This document shows positions 1 to 8,809 of a stretch of DNA of 63,922 nt, one piece after another. The notes under the pieces are model-generated. The model made no database searches. It saw only the letters and a program-made list of their open reading frames with translations, and had not been told where the DNA came from. The translations under genes and the position numbers were made by a program. How positions within the stretch are numbered: the first letter of the stretch is position 1; every line of letters starts with the position of its first letter. The stretch is from Methylovulum sp. (lineage in GTDB: Bacteria; Pseudomonadota; Gammaproteobacteria; Methylococcales; Methylomonadaceae). The stretch spans positions 1 through 63,922 of the forward strand of contig JAURZI010000153.1 of NCBI GenBank assembly GCA_030653435.1. The letters are read 5' to 3'.

Positions 1-1
1 T

Positions 2-214
2 CTGAATAAAGTCCGGCATTTGGGAATTCACCGCACGTCGCTAGGTTCATTGAGCGAAGCGCAGCAAGTGTTTGATGCGGCCTTGCTGGAAAAGGTCATT
101 GCCGAGCTGGCCCGTCGTCTGCCGACGCCCGCTCTCCCTGCTTGGGCGACCGAGGAAGAATTGATCAGCTATTTGGCGCGATCGGAGCAAAAAGAGGCTT
201 TACGCAAAAAATGA
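2..214 (+). pseudogene. IS4-family-like transposase fragment (5' cut by window edge)
   Basis: The reading frame is already open at the window edge and runs to a TGA at 212-214, so only the last ~70 codons of this frame are visible. The segment HRTSLGSLSEAQQVFDAALL resembles the N-terminal part of IS4-type transposases (pattern 'SLgSlSEA..vFD..lL'). In such proteins this lies far ahead of the DDE core, yet here the frame closes soon after it, so it reads as a truncated transposase. A 31-codon frame (211-306) overlaps its stop as ATGA and may be a frameshifted continuation. No terminal inverted repeats can be judged because the left side is missing. The call rests on one motif-like stretch. Confidence 0.35.
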
Positions 215-442
215 GCCGAACGTTATTGGCTCTGGAGCTGAAACTGGAGCGCTCGTCTACCTTAAACTGGTGGGATATAACCATTCACTCTGATCCGGTA
301 TTTTAATAAATCCTGTCTCTCTTAAGCCGGCTCAATCATCCCTTTGCCCTTTGCCGCTTGTTTGGGTGGCGTCAATGACAAACAGTGTCCTACAATCATT
401 CCCAACCAAAATTGAATATTAACTTTAGTTGCACCATGTAAA

Positions 443-1222
443 ATGAAACCATCTCCCAAAAAAACCTTATCGATATTAGAGATGCTTGAACGGTTAGGAT
501 TCAATGACCATCATTTTCAATTCATTCACCATTGGGGTAATTTGCCTGGCAAAGATTCCAGCCTTGAATCTCATAAGCGATATTTATCTCAAGAAATCCA
601 AAATTATAAGCCCAATAGCAATAACTGGAATGTAGCTCTAAGACTGCAAGAATGCCTTGACCTTGCAAGTCATTCCAAAAAACCAATAGATTTTATTGAA
701 ATAGGCGAGCAACTAAATGGCTTGCAGCAGAAAACGGTTGGCAAAGTGCGTGTAAATTTTAACAGCGGCTTGTATGTTGTCACGTTGAATAATAGCCAGC
801 CGATTTCTGCTAATGCCGATGATAAGCGCATTGCCCATAAAGCTATCAAGGTCAATAAGGAAAATTGTAAATTTGGGAAAGCGGTGAATCTGGAAAACAG
901 GAAATACAATTACTACAAAACCTTTGGGCAAGGAAATGTAAACTTTATACCTATTGCTTCTTTGTCGGAGATAGCGATTGCTGAGCAAGAAATTTTAAAA
1001 CTTCTATTGGAGTACCGGTTAATAAGCCCTTCGGGTAATCTAACGGAATGGATGCACGGCATTGATGCCAGTAAAATTATTGACTTAGCCATAGAATTAT
1101 TGGATAACCTAAAAATCCCCTACGAAACCTTATACACCAACATAAGCGACATCACGTCTATGGTAAATTTTAGTCAGCTTTCCAAGCAAATTAACGAAGA
1201 GGCTATCCAGACCAAACAGTAG
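443..1222 (+). pseudogene. N-terminal segment of a PIF1-like helicase protein, ended by an in-frame TAG
   Basis: The 259-codon segment starts at ATG 443 without a clear ribosome binding site and is AT-rich. I do not recognise its domain; it is hydrophilic, Asn/Lys-rich and has no membrane segment. Its TAG stop at 1220-1222 is followed, in the same frame and with no further stop for about 90 codons, by a linker (residues LPDNYQLDEYTQKAYHAL) that runs straight into the helicase Walker A at about 1350. The stop therefore looks like a nonsense change (for example CAG to TAG) inside one longer gene made of an unknown N-terminal domain plus a PIF1-type helicase. Alternatively two genes exist and the second starts at GTG 1334, but that would put Walker A within six residues of the start, which is unusual. 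Confidence 0.55.
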
Positions 1223-1965
1223 TCTACTCAAGAAGCTAAGCCGAGTGGATTTAAGCACGCGCTTCCTGATAATTATCAGCTTGATGAATATACGCAAAAA
1301 GCCTACCACGCACTGACGGTTGACAAGAAGCCTGTGATTTTTCTTACAGGCCGAGCAGGGACAGGTAAATCAACATTTATTCAATATGTTAAGCAAAACT
1401 ACACAGGCAATTCAGTCATTCTGACCCCAACGGGTATGACGGCATTGAACATTGGCGGACAAACCATCCATTCTTTTTTCGTTTCCCTCCCAGAGCATTT
1501 GAAGACGACCAAATCGCTTGGACTCATAATCCGGCTATCGAACATCTTGATTTGATTATTATTGATGAAATCTCAATGGTGCAATCTGACATGCTGGATC
1601 ATATCGACTTTGCACTTAGAAAATGGCGAAAATCCACCGCCCCGTTTGCTGGCATCCAATTGTTGCTGGTTGGCGATGGTTTCCAGCTTTCACCTTGGAT
1701 TAAAAATGAAGCGGAAAAGAAACTGTTTCAAGAAAGGTATCGCAGCCAGTGGTTTTTCGATGCCCATGTTTTTGAACGGGTTGATGTAGTGCCTATCAAT
1801 CTTGAAAAAATCTATAGACAACGCGACCTGTATTTTACGAATCTCCTTAATCGAATCAGGATTAAGTATGATCACGAACGCTGTGTTGAAGAGTTAAATC
1901 AACGTTGTTACTTTGAAAAGCAAGTGGTACAGCACATCAATCGATACGGTCGTGGGCCAGCATAG
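1223..1965 (+). pseudogene. PIF1/RecD-like DNA helicase core, frameshifted and truncated
   Basis: Two frames together encode the first half of a superfamily 1B helicase. Frame one has Walker A (GRAGTGKST) and the motif TPTGMTALNIGGQTIHSFF. At the run of six T near 1473-1478 the frame is lost; adding one T restores HSFFRFPP, the usual PIF1 wording, and continues into LDLIIIDEISMV (Walker B) and LLVGDGFQLSP (motif III). The frame ends at 1965 after NLEKIYRQ and LNQRCY. The C-terminal motifs of these ATP-driven 5'-3' helicases (motifs V and VI) are absent, so the 3' half has been deleted. The combination of nonsense codon, frameshift and deletion makes this a pseudogene; the frameshift alone could be a sequencing error in a homopolymer. 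Confidence 0.7.
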
Positions 1966-2188
1966 TCATAATGACCCACTATTTATCAAAGAAGAAGATA
2001 AAGTGTTTAAATTAAACCCGGATACCAAAAGACAGGGAGTTAAGGAATATCTTGATTTGTTGGCTAAAAATCAAGGTAATTTACCATGGGTAATTGTTGC
2101 GAATGCAAACGGGAGGATGAATAAAGTAGCTTTTGGATATGACAAAGTTGTTATTCCGGGTTTTTATTTATATTTTGTCGATAAGTAA
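1913..2188 (+). pseudogene. Remnant of another gene's C-terminus at the helicase deletion junction
   Basis: From about 1940 a second frame, overlapping the helicase tail by one nucleotide shift, reads VVGQHSHNDPLFIKEEDKVF and continues about 80 residues to a TAA at 2186-2188. The pattern 'SHNDPLFIK...KVFKLN' looks like the wing of a small winged-helix (HARE-HTH-like) domain found near restriction enzymes, but this is a weak resemblance. It is not a helicase sequence. The simplest reading is that a deletion fused the broken helicase to the 3' end of a different gene. There is no convincing start codon or ribosome binding site, so it is probably not expressed on its own. Confidence 0.4.
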
Positions 2189-2217
2189 GAGCCTTGGTTA
2201 TATGCCACAGACTCATT

Positions 2218-3390
2218 TTATCGTTGTTCCAATAAACCCGCCAACGCGCAGGCGTTGTGGAAGTCAATGACTTGGGCTAAAGGCAGGCCGGTTGCTTCGG
2301 CTATTTCGGCAAGCTTGGCGGTCTTGCCGGTCATGTAGGCGGCGAGCGGAAAAATATACCGTTCAGTTTTGATCGAAGCTGATTCTTTCAGCAATTTCTT
2401 GTCCGGCCAGCTATGCAAATGCACGGTTGCATTCATGTCGTAACCAGCCAGCAAACGTCCTTGCGAGGCATACAAGGCGGCGCGGAAACGCAACTCAGAT
2501 AGCGGGTGTTCAGCCATTTTAGGCAAGGCCGCTGCTTTTTTACGGCGTACCCTGGTCCGTCCTATCTGCACAATTTCCTCTTCATCACTGTTATTTTCGA
2601 CGGCACTGACTTGCAGTTCGGACAACGGTGCGGTACACAGCTTAGCCATCGCTGTGGGGTCGGCATCGCTGTAGTATTTGCCTTCGGCCGGGGAAATAAT
2701 CAATAGGGCCTGCCCTGCGAGTTCGCAACGCCACATTTGCGGGTCATTTGCGGATTTTTGAATCAGTCCTGGCAAATATTTTTCCGGTTCGAAAACATGG
2801 CTTTCTTCAACCACAATCAAGCCGAGTATGGCGCAGGCATTGTGGAAATCAATAACCTGCGCTAACGGGATACCGGTGGTTTCTGCCACTTGGGTTAAAG
2901 TTGCACTGTTTTCGAGCAAGGCTGTCGCCAGTAAGGGATGCTGTGCTTTGTGATATAGCCGTGAAAAATCAGGGCAGGACAGCAGCCGTACTGTTGTTTC
3001 GGCATAATGGCCTTGCAGCAATTGCCCGTTCGAGGCACACAGGGTTGCATACCAGAGCAATTCATCCAAAGGGCGCTTTAACAGTTCCGTGTTTGTGGAC
3101 GGTTGTTTGCGATGTATCAGCATTCGCCCGGCGCGCAGGTCTTGGTCGCTATTCGGATGCCAATCCGGGACTGATTCTACGTCCAAATCAAACGGCGCGG
3201 CAAGGCAGAGGGCGTGCAACGCTTCTATGTCCGGGTGTGCGGAGTAATAGGCGTGTTCTGCCGGAACAAGATAGACATCAGGACAACCGGGATGAACGCA
3301 ATGGCGGGTAATGCCGTCGGCGATAGTTTTTTGGAGCAATCCCAGAAAATGGACCGCAGGGTTGAAATGGCCTTCTAGTGCTTGGGTCAT
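2218..3390 (-). CDS. Internally duplicated protein of unknown function with winged-helix-like modules
   Basis: About 390 residues, taken from ATG 3390 (MTQALEGHF) because the upstream extension to 3534 has no family-like sequence. The protein is a tandem duplication of roughly 190 residues. Segments 41-74 and 229-263 match each other (PAEHAYYSAHPDIEALHALC versus PAEGKYYSDADPTAMAKLC), and segments 107-192 and 297-388 match more strongly, both ending in P-LAQVIDFHNACA--GLL. The repeated C-terminal block, with 'TVrL.sWPD...' followed by two helices and a recognition-like helix, resembles the small helix-turn-helix module attached to roadblock/PatA-type regulators. There is no signal peptide or membrane segment, so it is cytosolic. 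It stands alone, between the decayed helicase and amtB. The function is not known; a regulatory or adaptor role is inference. Confidence 0.6.
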   Translation of the reverse strand: MTQALEGHFNPAVHFLGLLQKTIADGITRHCVHPGCPDVYLVPAEHAYYSAHPDIEALHALCLAAPFDLDVESVPDWHPNSDQDLRAGRMLIHRKQPSTNTELLKRPLDELLWYATLCASNGQLLQGHYAETTVRLLSCPDFSRLYHKAQHPLLATALLENSATLTQVAETTGIPLAQVIDFHNACAILGLIVVEESHVFEPEKYLPGLIQKSANDPQMWRCELAGQALLIISPAEGKYYSDADPTAMAKLCTAPLSELQVSAVENNSDEEEIVQIGRTRVRRKKAAALPKMAEHPLSELRFRAALYASQGRLLAGYDMNATVHLHSWPDKKLLKESASIKTERYIFPLAAYMTGKTAKLAEIAEATGLPLAQVIDFHNACALAGLLEQR

Positions 3391-3560
3391 GATAGGCTCG
3401 GTTATACAGAGTCGGATTAAGGGCTTAATATCATATGATAAGCATTGATTGTGCCAAATTAATGATGGGCAGCCGTAGCTTTTGCTGATGCGGCCTAACC
3501 GGTAATTCATGCGGGTATGCCGCAGTAACGGCAAAAATCGTTGCCGGCAATTGAAAAAAG

Positions 3561-3577
3561 GGCACTAAGACTGTGCA
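3561..3577 (+). promoter_or_regulatory. NtrC-like enhancer site upstream of amtB
   Basis: GGCACTAAGACTGTGCA contains the inverted half-sites GCAC and GTGC with seven bases between them, as in the NtrC consensus TGCACYA-N3-TRGTGCA. It lies about 110-130 bp ahead of the transcription start predicted from the sigma-54 element at 3663, the usual enhancer distance. A lone half-site TGGTGCA follows at 3602-3608. Not tested. Confidence 0.5.
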
Positions 3578-3662
3578 TGGACTAGACTTTTTGTGTGGGA
3601 TTGGTGCAAGCCTGGCCGGCCTTATGGCGCTACCGCTTGCTTGTCCCAGATTAAATTCATGC

Positions 3663-3677
3663 TGGCATGACTCCTGC
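3663..3677 (+). promoter_or_regulatory. Sigma-54 (-24/-12) promoter for amtB
   Basis: TGGCATGACTCCTGC matches the sigma-54 consensus TGGCAC-N5-TTGC, with the invariant GG and GC at the correct spacing and two deviations at less conserved positions. Transcription would start near 3689, about 90 bases before the amtB start codon. Together with the NtrC-like site upstream this implies induction under nitrogen limitation. Confidence 0.6.
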
Positions 3678-3780
3678 TGATACTTTTCAGGGAGTAGGGT
3701 TTTATCGCAGCCGCCTTTGTTTCGGCCCGGTTCCGACCGCCCTAGTCGAATGACAGATAACTAAAGCATGGAGAAACTAC

Positions 3781-5175
3781 ATGATAAAACTAATTAAGCC
3801 GTTAGCGGTATTGCCTCTGTTACTTTATTCGGGCATGCCGTTTGCAGAGCAGGCCGCGGCCTTGCCGGTTCCGAACAAGGGTGACACCAGCTGGATGATT
3901 GTCGCAACGGTGCTGGTTATTTTGATGACTGTGCCGGGTCTGGCCTTGTTTTATGCGGGCATGGTGCGGGCAAAAAATATGCTCTCCATTTTGATGCAGG
4001 TTTTCATTATTTTTTGCCTGGTTGCGGTGTTGTGGGCTTTCTACGGTTACAGCATCGCCTTTACCGAAGGCAATTTGTTTTTCGGCGGTTTCGGCAAGGC
4101 GTTTCTTAGCGGTATAACCCCCGATTCGGTAGTGGCAACCTTTAGCAAAGGCGTGTACATACCCGAATACATTTATGTGATGTTCCAATTGACGTTTGCG
4201 GCGATTACCCCCGCCCTGATCGTCGGGGCGTTTGCAGAAAGGATCAAATTCGGCGCCGTGCTGCTGTTTATCGTGTTGTGGTTTACTTTTTCGTATCTGC
4301 CTATCGCGCACATGGTTTGGTATTGGGCTGGGCCGGATGCTTATGCCGACGCCGGCACGGCTAAAGTGGCGACGGATACTGCGGGGCTCATTTTCCAAAA
4401 AGGTGCGCTGGATTTTGCCGGTGGTACTGTCGTGCATATTAACGCGGGCATTTCCGGCTTGATCGGTTGTTTGTTGATAGGCAAACGGGTTGGGTTTGGT
4501 CAGGAGTCTATGGCTCCGCATAATGTGCCGATGACGATGATGGGTGCCGCGCTGCTGTGGGTCGGTTGGTTCGGCTTTAATGTCGGTTCCAATCTCGAGG
4601 CAAACGGCGCCGCGACATTGGTGTTTGCCAATACGCTGCTGGCGACGGCTGCTGCGACATTGGCCTGGATGTCTGCGGAATGGTATATGCGCGGTACGCC
4701 GAGCATGTTGGGTGCGGCTTCCGGTGCGGTTGCAGGATTGGTCGCCATTACCCCGGCCTGCGGTTGGTCCGGGCCTATGGGTGCTATCGGTTTGGGCTTG
4801 TTGGCCGGTGGCTTGTGTTTTTGGGCGGTAACGGAATTGAAAAACAAGTTAGGCTACGATGATGCACTGGATGTGTTCGGCGTGCACGGCATCAGCGGCA
4901 TGCTGGGTTCGCTGGGCACTGCGGTTGTCGCCTCGCCCGCTCTTGGCGGTACTGGGGTTTATGATTATGTGGCGAACGGTTTTGGTGAATACAGCATCTT
5001 TACCCAGTTGCAAAGCCAGCTCTGGGGCATCATCGTGACGTTGATCTGGTCGGGCGCGGTGTCTTTTGCGGCATTCAAGATTGTTGATAAAGTGATAGGC
5101 TTACGCGTAACCGAAGAGGTCGAGCGTGAAGGTCTGGATATTTGCGAGCATGGCGAAAGTGCCTATAACAATTGA
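3781..5175 (+). CDS. amtB: Ammonium channel AmtB
   Basis: The 464-residue inner-membrane protein conducts ammonium/ammonia into the cell. It begins with a cleavable-looking signal peptide (to about FAEQA, residue 24) and then has eleven hydrophobic segments as expected for Amt proteins. The twin-histidine pore pair is present: H in GGTVVHINAG and H in DVFGVHGISG. Length and motifs are complete. It is preceded by a sigma-54/NtrC-type promoter, consistent with nitrogen control, but no glnK (PII) gene is adjacent, unlike the common glnK-amtB operon. The downstream gene is convergent, so amtB is monocistronic. Confidence 0.95.
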   Translation: MIKLIKPLAVLPLLLYSGMPFAEQAAALPVPNKGDTSWMIVATVLVILMTVPGLALFYAGMVRAKNMLSILMQVFIIFCLVAVLWAFYGYSIAFTEGNLFFGGFGKAFLSGITPDSVVATFSKGVYIPEYIYVMFQLTFAAITPALIVGAFAERIKFGAVLLFIVLWFTFSYLPIAHMVWYWAGPDAYADAGTAKVATDTAGLIFQKGALDFAGGTVVHINAGISGLIGCLLIGKRVGFGQESMAPHNVPMTMMGAALLWVGWFGFNVGSNLEANGAATLVFANTLLATAAATLAWMSAEWYMRGTPSMLGAASGAVAGLVAITPACGWSGPMGAIGLGLLAGGLCFWAVTELKNKLGYDDALDVFGVHGISGMLGSLGTAVVASPALGGTGVYDYVANGFGEYSIFTQLQSQLWGIIVTLIWSGAVSFAAFKIVDKVIGLRVTEEVEREGLDICEHGESAYNN

Positions 5176-5228
5176 ATACGTTATCGGGCAGTCGCTTAAT
5201 AAAAAATCAAGTTGTTATGGCTGTTCGC

Positions 5229-5277
5229 CCTAAGGCCTGGGAGCATTGGATGGCAGGGATGCCAGCCTGGCCTTAGG
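5229..5277. terminator. Nested hairpin between amtB and the flippase gene
   Basis: An outer 9-bp repeat CCTAAGGCC (5229-5237) / GGCCTTAGG (5269-5277) encloses an inner hairpin TGGCA-GGGA-TGCCA (5251-5264). It sits between convergent genes and overlaps the last codons of the flippase gene, so it may terminate both transcripts. There is no strong T-run. The inner loop shares CAGGGATG with the repeat inside rlmKL. Confidence 0.4.
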
Positions 5278-6766
5278 CCTTATCACAAAAGACTACGGTC
5301 GGCCTAATCCATAGCCGCCTTTCCCAAAGCGCCGTCGTCAAAAAATAAATCAGCATCAGTGCGGCAGACAGCAGCCAAGGTTGCAGGCTGCTGTAAACCG
5401 CCGCATAGTCCCTGGCAAAATACAGTGCCAGGCCTAAGGCGATATAACCGCCCACGCGTTTGACATCGTAAGCCACCGGGTAATATTTTTGTCCTAGCCC
5501 ATAAGAGACGATTGCCATGCTGGCGTAACAGGCCAGCGTCGCCCATGCCGAACCGGCATAGCCCAGCAATGGAATCCACCAGATATTGAGCGCAATGGTC
5601 AGCAAAGCGCCGCCGACGGAAACGTATGCCCCCATCAGCGTTCTGTCCGTGAGTTTGTACCAGATAGACAGGTTGATATATACGCCCAGGCACAGATTGG
5701 CCAGCAATAGGATAGGCACGACGCCCAAGCCTGAGCGGAAGGGCTCACCAACAAAATATTTAAAGAAATCAATAAACAGTGTGACCAATAAAAAGATGGA
5801 CACGCAGAAAATGACAAAAAATTTAAGCACCTCGGCGTAAATCTTGCGTGCATCGGTTTTATCGGAATAGGCAAAGAAAAACGGTTCGGCGGCATAGCGG
5901 AAGGCTTGGATGAACAAGGACATCAGTATCGACAGCTTATAACAGGCGCTGTAAATACCGAGCATTTTCATATTGGTTGCCATGTCGTAAGGCAGCAGGT
6001 ATTTGAGGAGCGCGCGATCCAGCATTTCGTTGATAATGCCGGCAAACCCGACGACCGCCATAGGCAATGAGTAACGGAGTAATCGGGCGAAGACGATGCG
6101 GTCAAAGCCCCAGGCCAAGCCGGTCAACTGCGGTGCCAACACCAGGAACTTTAGGGCGCTGGCCAGCAAATTGGCAATAAAAACATAGCCCAGCCCTATG
6201 GTTGGCTGATAAAAATACAATAGCCCGGCGTCTGGGTGTTCTGCATGCAGCTTCGGGCAATAGACGATGAAAAACAAGCTTAAGGATACCGTGACGAGTA
6301 TTTCCAGCAACTTGATGCCGGCAAACCGGAAGGCCCGGTTTTCCGCCCGTAAACGGGCAAAAGGTATCGCCGCAACGGCATCCAGCGTCAAGATCACGCT
6401 AAACCACAATACATATTCTGGGTGGTCGGCATAATTCAGCGCTGCCGATAGCGGGGTGTTGAACAGCGCGATGCCGAGGATAAAACCGCTATTGACCAAT
6501 AAGACGAAGATTAATGCGGTTGAATACGTGACGTCCCGTCCAAGCTGCTGCTTGTCGCGGAAGCGGAAATAACCGGTCTCGAACCCGCACAGCAGCAGCA
6601 CGGAGAAAAAACCCGCATAAGCATAAAATTCCGAGACCACACCGTACTCTGCTGGCGAGAAATGGTAGGTGTACAGTGGAACCAGCAGATAATTGAGAAA
6701 ACGGCCGAAAATACTGCTGAGGCCGTAGATGGCCGTTTGCGAGGCCAGTTTTTTTAGAATACCCAT
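5273..6766 (-). CDS. Wzx-like polysaccharide flippase (MATE/MOP superfamily)
   Basis: The 497-residue protein is almost entirely membrane-spanning, with about 12-14 hydrophobic helices. Its N-terminus (KKLASQTAIYGLSSIFGRF) is the typical opening of O-antigen/exopolysaccharide flippases, which move undecaprenyl-linked oligosaccharides across the inner membrane. No glycosyltransferase or polymerase genes are adjacent, so it is a single gene rather than part of an O-antigen cluster; uppP, which recycles the lipid carrier, is 28 kb away. The substrate cannot be inferred. The start at 6766 begins the conserved N-terminus. Confidence 0.8.
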   Translation of the reverse strand: MGILKKLASQTAIYGLSSIFGRFLNYLLVPLYTYHFSPAEYGVVSEFYAYAGFFSVLLLCGFETGYFRFRDKQQLGRDVTYSTALIFVLLVNSGFILGIALFNTPLSAALNYADHPEYVLWFSVILTLDAVAAIPFARLRAENRAFRFAGIKLLEILVTVSLSLFFIVYCPKLHAEHPDAGLLYFYQPTIGLGYVFIANLLASALKFLVLAPQLTGLAWGFDRIVFARLLRYSLPMAVVGFAGIINEMLDRALLKYLLPYDMATNMKMLGIYSACYKLSILMSLFIQAFRYAAEPFFFAYSDKTDARKIYAEVLKFFVIFCVSIFLLVTLFIDFFKYFVGEPFRSGLGVVPILLLANLCLGVYINLSIWYKLTDRTLMGAYVSVGGALLTIALNIWWIPLLGYAGSAWATLACYASMAIVSYGLGQKYYPVAYDVKRVGGYIALGLALYFARDYAAVYSSLQPWLLSAALMLIYFLTTALWERRLWIRPTVVFCDKA

Positions 6767-6943
6767 CGGGTGTGTAGCCTGTATCCATGTGTAAAGTATC
6801 AGCGTGGTGCGGAATTATACATGAGCCGGTTCATAGGGCGTTGTTTCCGACAGCGCCCCGCACAGGCGTGTGTTTACCGGGCATCCTGCGTAGATGAGCC
6901 TGTGATGCGCGGGTGTAAGGCGTGCCCAGCGGGCTTGATCCAA

Positions 6944-8617
6944 TCAGAACAGCCCTGAAATCTTGCCATCATCGTCAATATCAATGCGTTCTGCGGCAGG
7001 CGCTTTAGGCAAACCGGGCATCGTCATCATATCGCCGGCGATGGCGACTATGAAACCGGCGCCGTTAGCCAGTCTGACATCGCTGATTTCCACGGTATGG
7101 CCGGAAGGCGCGCCCTTAGTGTTGGGGTTGGTCGAAAAAGACATCTGCGTTTTTGCCATGCAAATCGGGAAGCGTCCGTAATCGGCTTCCCAGGCCGTCA
7201 GCTGCGCCTTGACCTTGGTGCTGGCCGTGACGGCACCGGCGCCGTATAGCTTGGTGGCTATCGCGGTGATTTTGTCCCACAGGCTTAAACCCTCATCGTA
7301 AACATAGCTGAATGCCGGTGTGCGCTGGTCAACAAGTTCAGCAACCGTCAGCGCCAAACCTTCGGCTCCGGCTCCGCCTTGCGCCCAATGTTTGGAGACT
7401 ACGCAGGTTGCGCCCAGTACCGCGCATTTTGCTTGCAACAGGCTGATTTCCGCCTCGCTGTCATGCGTGAAATGGTTGATGCAGACGACGCAAGGCAAGC
7501 CGTAATGCTGGGTGATATTGTGGTAATGGCGTTCGAGGTTGGCAAAACCTTGCTCCAGTGCGGCAAGGTTCTCCTGGTTTAAGGCTTCTTTGGCAATGCC
7601 GCCGTGGAATTTTAACGCCCGAACGGTGGCGACGAGTACGACGGCAGACGGTGTCAGGCCGGACATGCGGCACTTGATGTCTATAAACTTTTCCGCGCCC
7701 AGATCTGCGCCGAAACCGGCTTCGGTGACGACATAATCGGCCAGTTTCAACGCTGTTTTGGTCGCCGTCACGGTATTGCAGCCATGAGCGATATTGGCAA
7801 ACGGGCCGCCGTGGATAATTGCGATATTGTTTTCCAGGGTTTGCACCAGATTGGGCTTGATCGCATCTTTCAGCAATGCGGCCATCGCGCCCTGTGCTTT
7901 CAGATCCCGCGCATAAACCGGTGTCACTTTGTCCGATTTATAGCCGATGACAATGCGACCCAAACGGTCTTTAAGGTCGGCGCGGCTGGTTGCCAAGCAT
8001 AAAATCGCCATGACTTCGGAGGCCACGACGATGTCATAACCGTCTTCACGCAAATAACCGTTGGCGATTCCGCCCATGCCGACGACGATATGGCGCAAGG
8101 CGCGGTCGTTCATATCCACGACGCGCTTCCACTGGATACGCCGGGGGTCTATATCCAGTTCGTTGCCGTGGTTGATGTGATTGTCGATCAAGGCGGACAG
8201 CAGGTTATGCGCCACGCCGATGGCGTGGAAATCGCCGGTAAAATGCAGGTTGATGTCTTCCATAGGTACAACTTGCGCGTAACCGCCGCCTGCGGCACCG
8301 CCTTTAACGCCGAAACACGGGCCTAATGAAGGTTCACGCAAGCACATGATGGTTTTTTTGCCGATACGGTTCAGTGCGTCGCCTAGGCCTACGGTGGTCG
8401 TGGTCTTGCCTTCACCGGCAGGTGTAGGGCTGATGGCTGTCACCAGTATCAGCTTGCCGTCGGCCTGATCTGCCAGGCTGTTGACATATTCCAACGACAA
8501 TTTGGCCTTGTAATGGCCGATAGGATCGAGGTGTTCGGCGGCTATGCCGAAGTGCTCATAAGCTAAGCCGATGATGGGTTTCATCGTGGCTTGTTGGGCA
8601 ATTTCTATGTCTGACAT
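6944..8617 (-). CDS. ftfL: Formate-tetrahydrofolate ligase
   Basis: The 557-residue enzyme (also called fhs) uses ATP to join formate to tetrahydrofolate, giving 10-formyl-tetrahydrofolate; in methylotrophs it feeds formate into the serine cycle. The ATP-binding loop [18 protein letters not shown] lies near residue 65, and the family signatures [14 protein letters not shown] and the C-terminal [15 protein letters not shown] are present. Length is normal. It lies on the same strand as glyA, gck and mtdA but is separated from them by a methyltransferase gene and by gaps of about 190 and 230 bp, so it probably has its own promoter. Confidence 0.97.
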   Translation of the reverse strand: MSDIEIAQQATMKPIIGLAYEHFGIAAEHLDPIGHYKAKLSLEYVNSLADQADGKLILVTAISPTPAGEGKTTTTVGLGDALNRIGKKTIMCLREPSLGPCFGVKGGAAGGGYAQVVPMEDINLHFTGDFHAIGVAHNLLSALIDNHINHGNELDIDPRRIQWKRVVDMNDRALRHIVVGMGGIANGYLREDGYDIVVASEVMAILCLATSRADLKDRLGRIVIGYKSDKVTPVYARDLKAQGAMAALLKDAIKPNLVQTLENNIAIIHGGPFANIAHGCNTVTATKTALKLADYVVTEAGFGADLGAEKFIDIKCRMSGLTPSAVVLVATVRALKFHGGIAKEALNQENLAALEQGFANLERHYHNITQHYGLPCVVCINHFTHDSEAEISLLQAKCAVLGATCVVSKHWAQGGAGAEGLALTVAELVDQRTPAFSYVYDEGLSLWDKITAIATKLYGAGAVTASTKVKAQLTAWEADYGRFPICMAKTQMSFSTNPNTKGAPSGHTVEISDVRLANGAGFIVAIAGDMMTMPGLPKAPAAERIDIDDDGKISGLF

Positions 8618-8809
8618 GGATTTTCCTGGGTAAAGGGTTTTAATTCTGCAAAAAGGGCTATAGCCGTTGTGTCAGGCTTATGCTGCCATGAATAGGTCAC
8701 ATGTAGTGGTTAAGCGGCTACGCATAACGGCAATGGCGCAGCCGGGCTATGCGCGGATCCCGCTGGTATGGGCAGATTAGTGTTACGCCATGCAATAATG
8801 CTGCGGCAC

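Noticed and set aside
211-306. 31-codon frame overlapping the transposase-like stop (ATGA)
   Set aside because: Too short, no recognisable sequence; more likely a shifted piece of the same degraded transposase.
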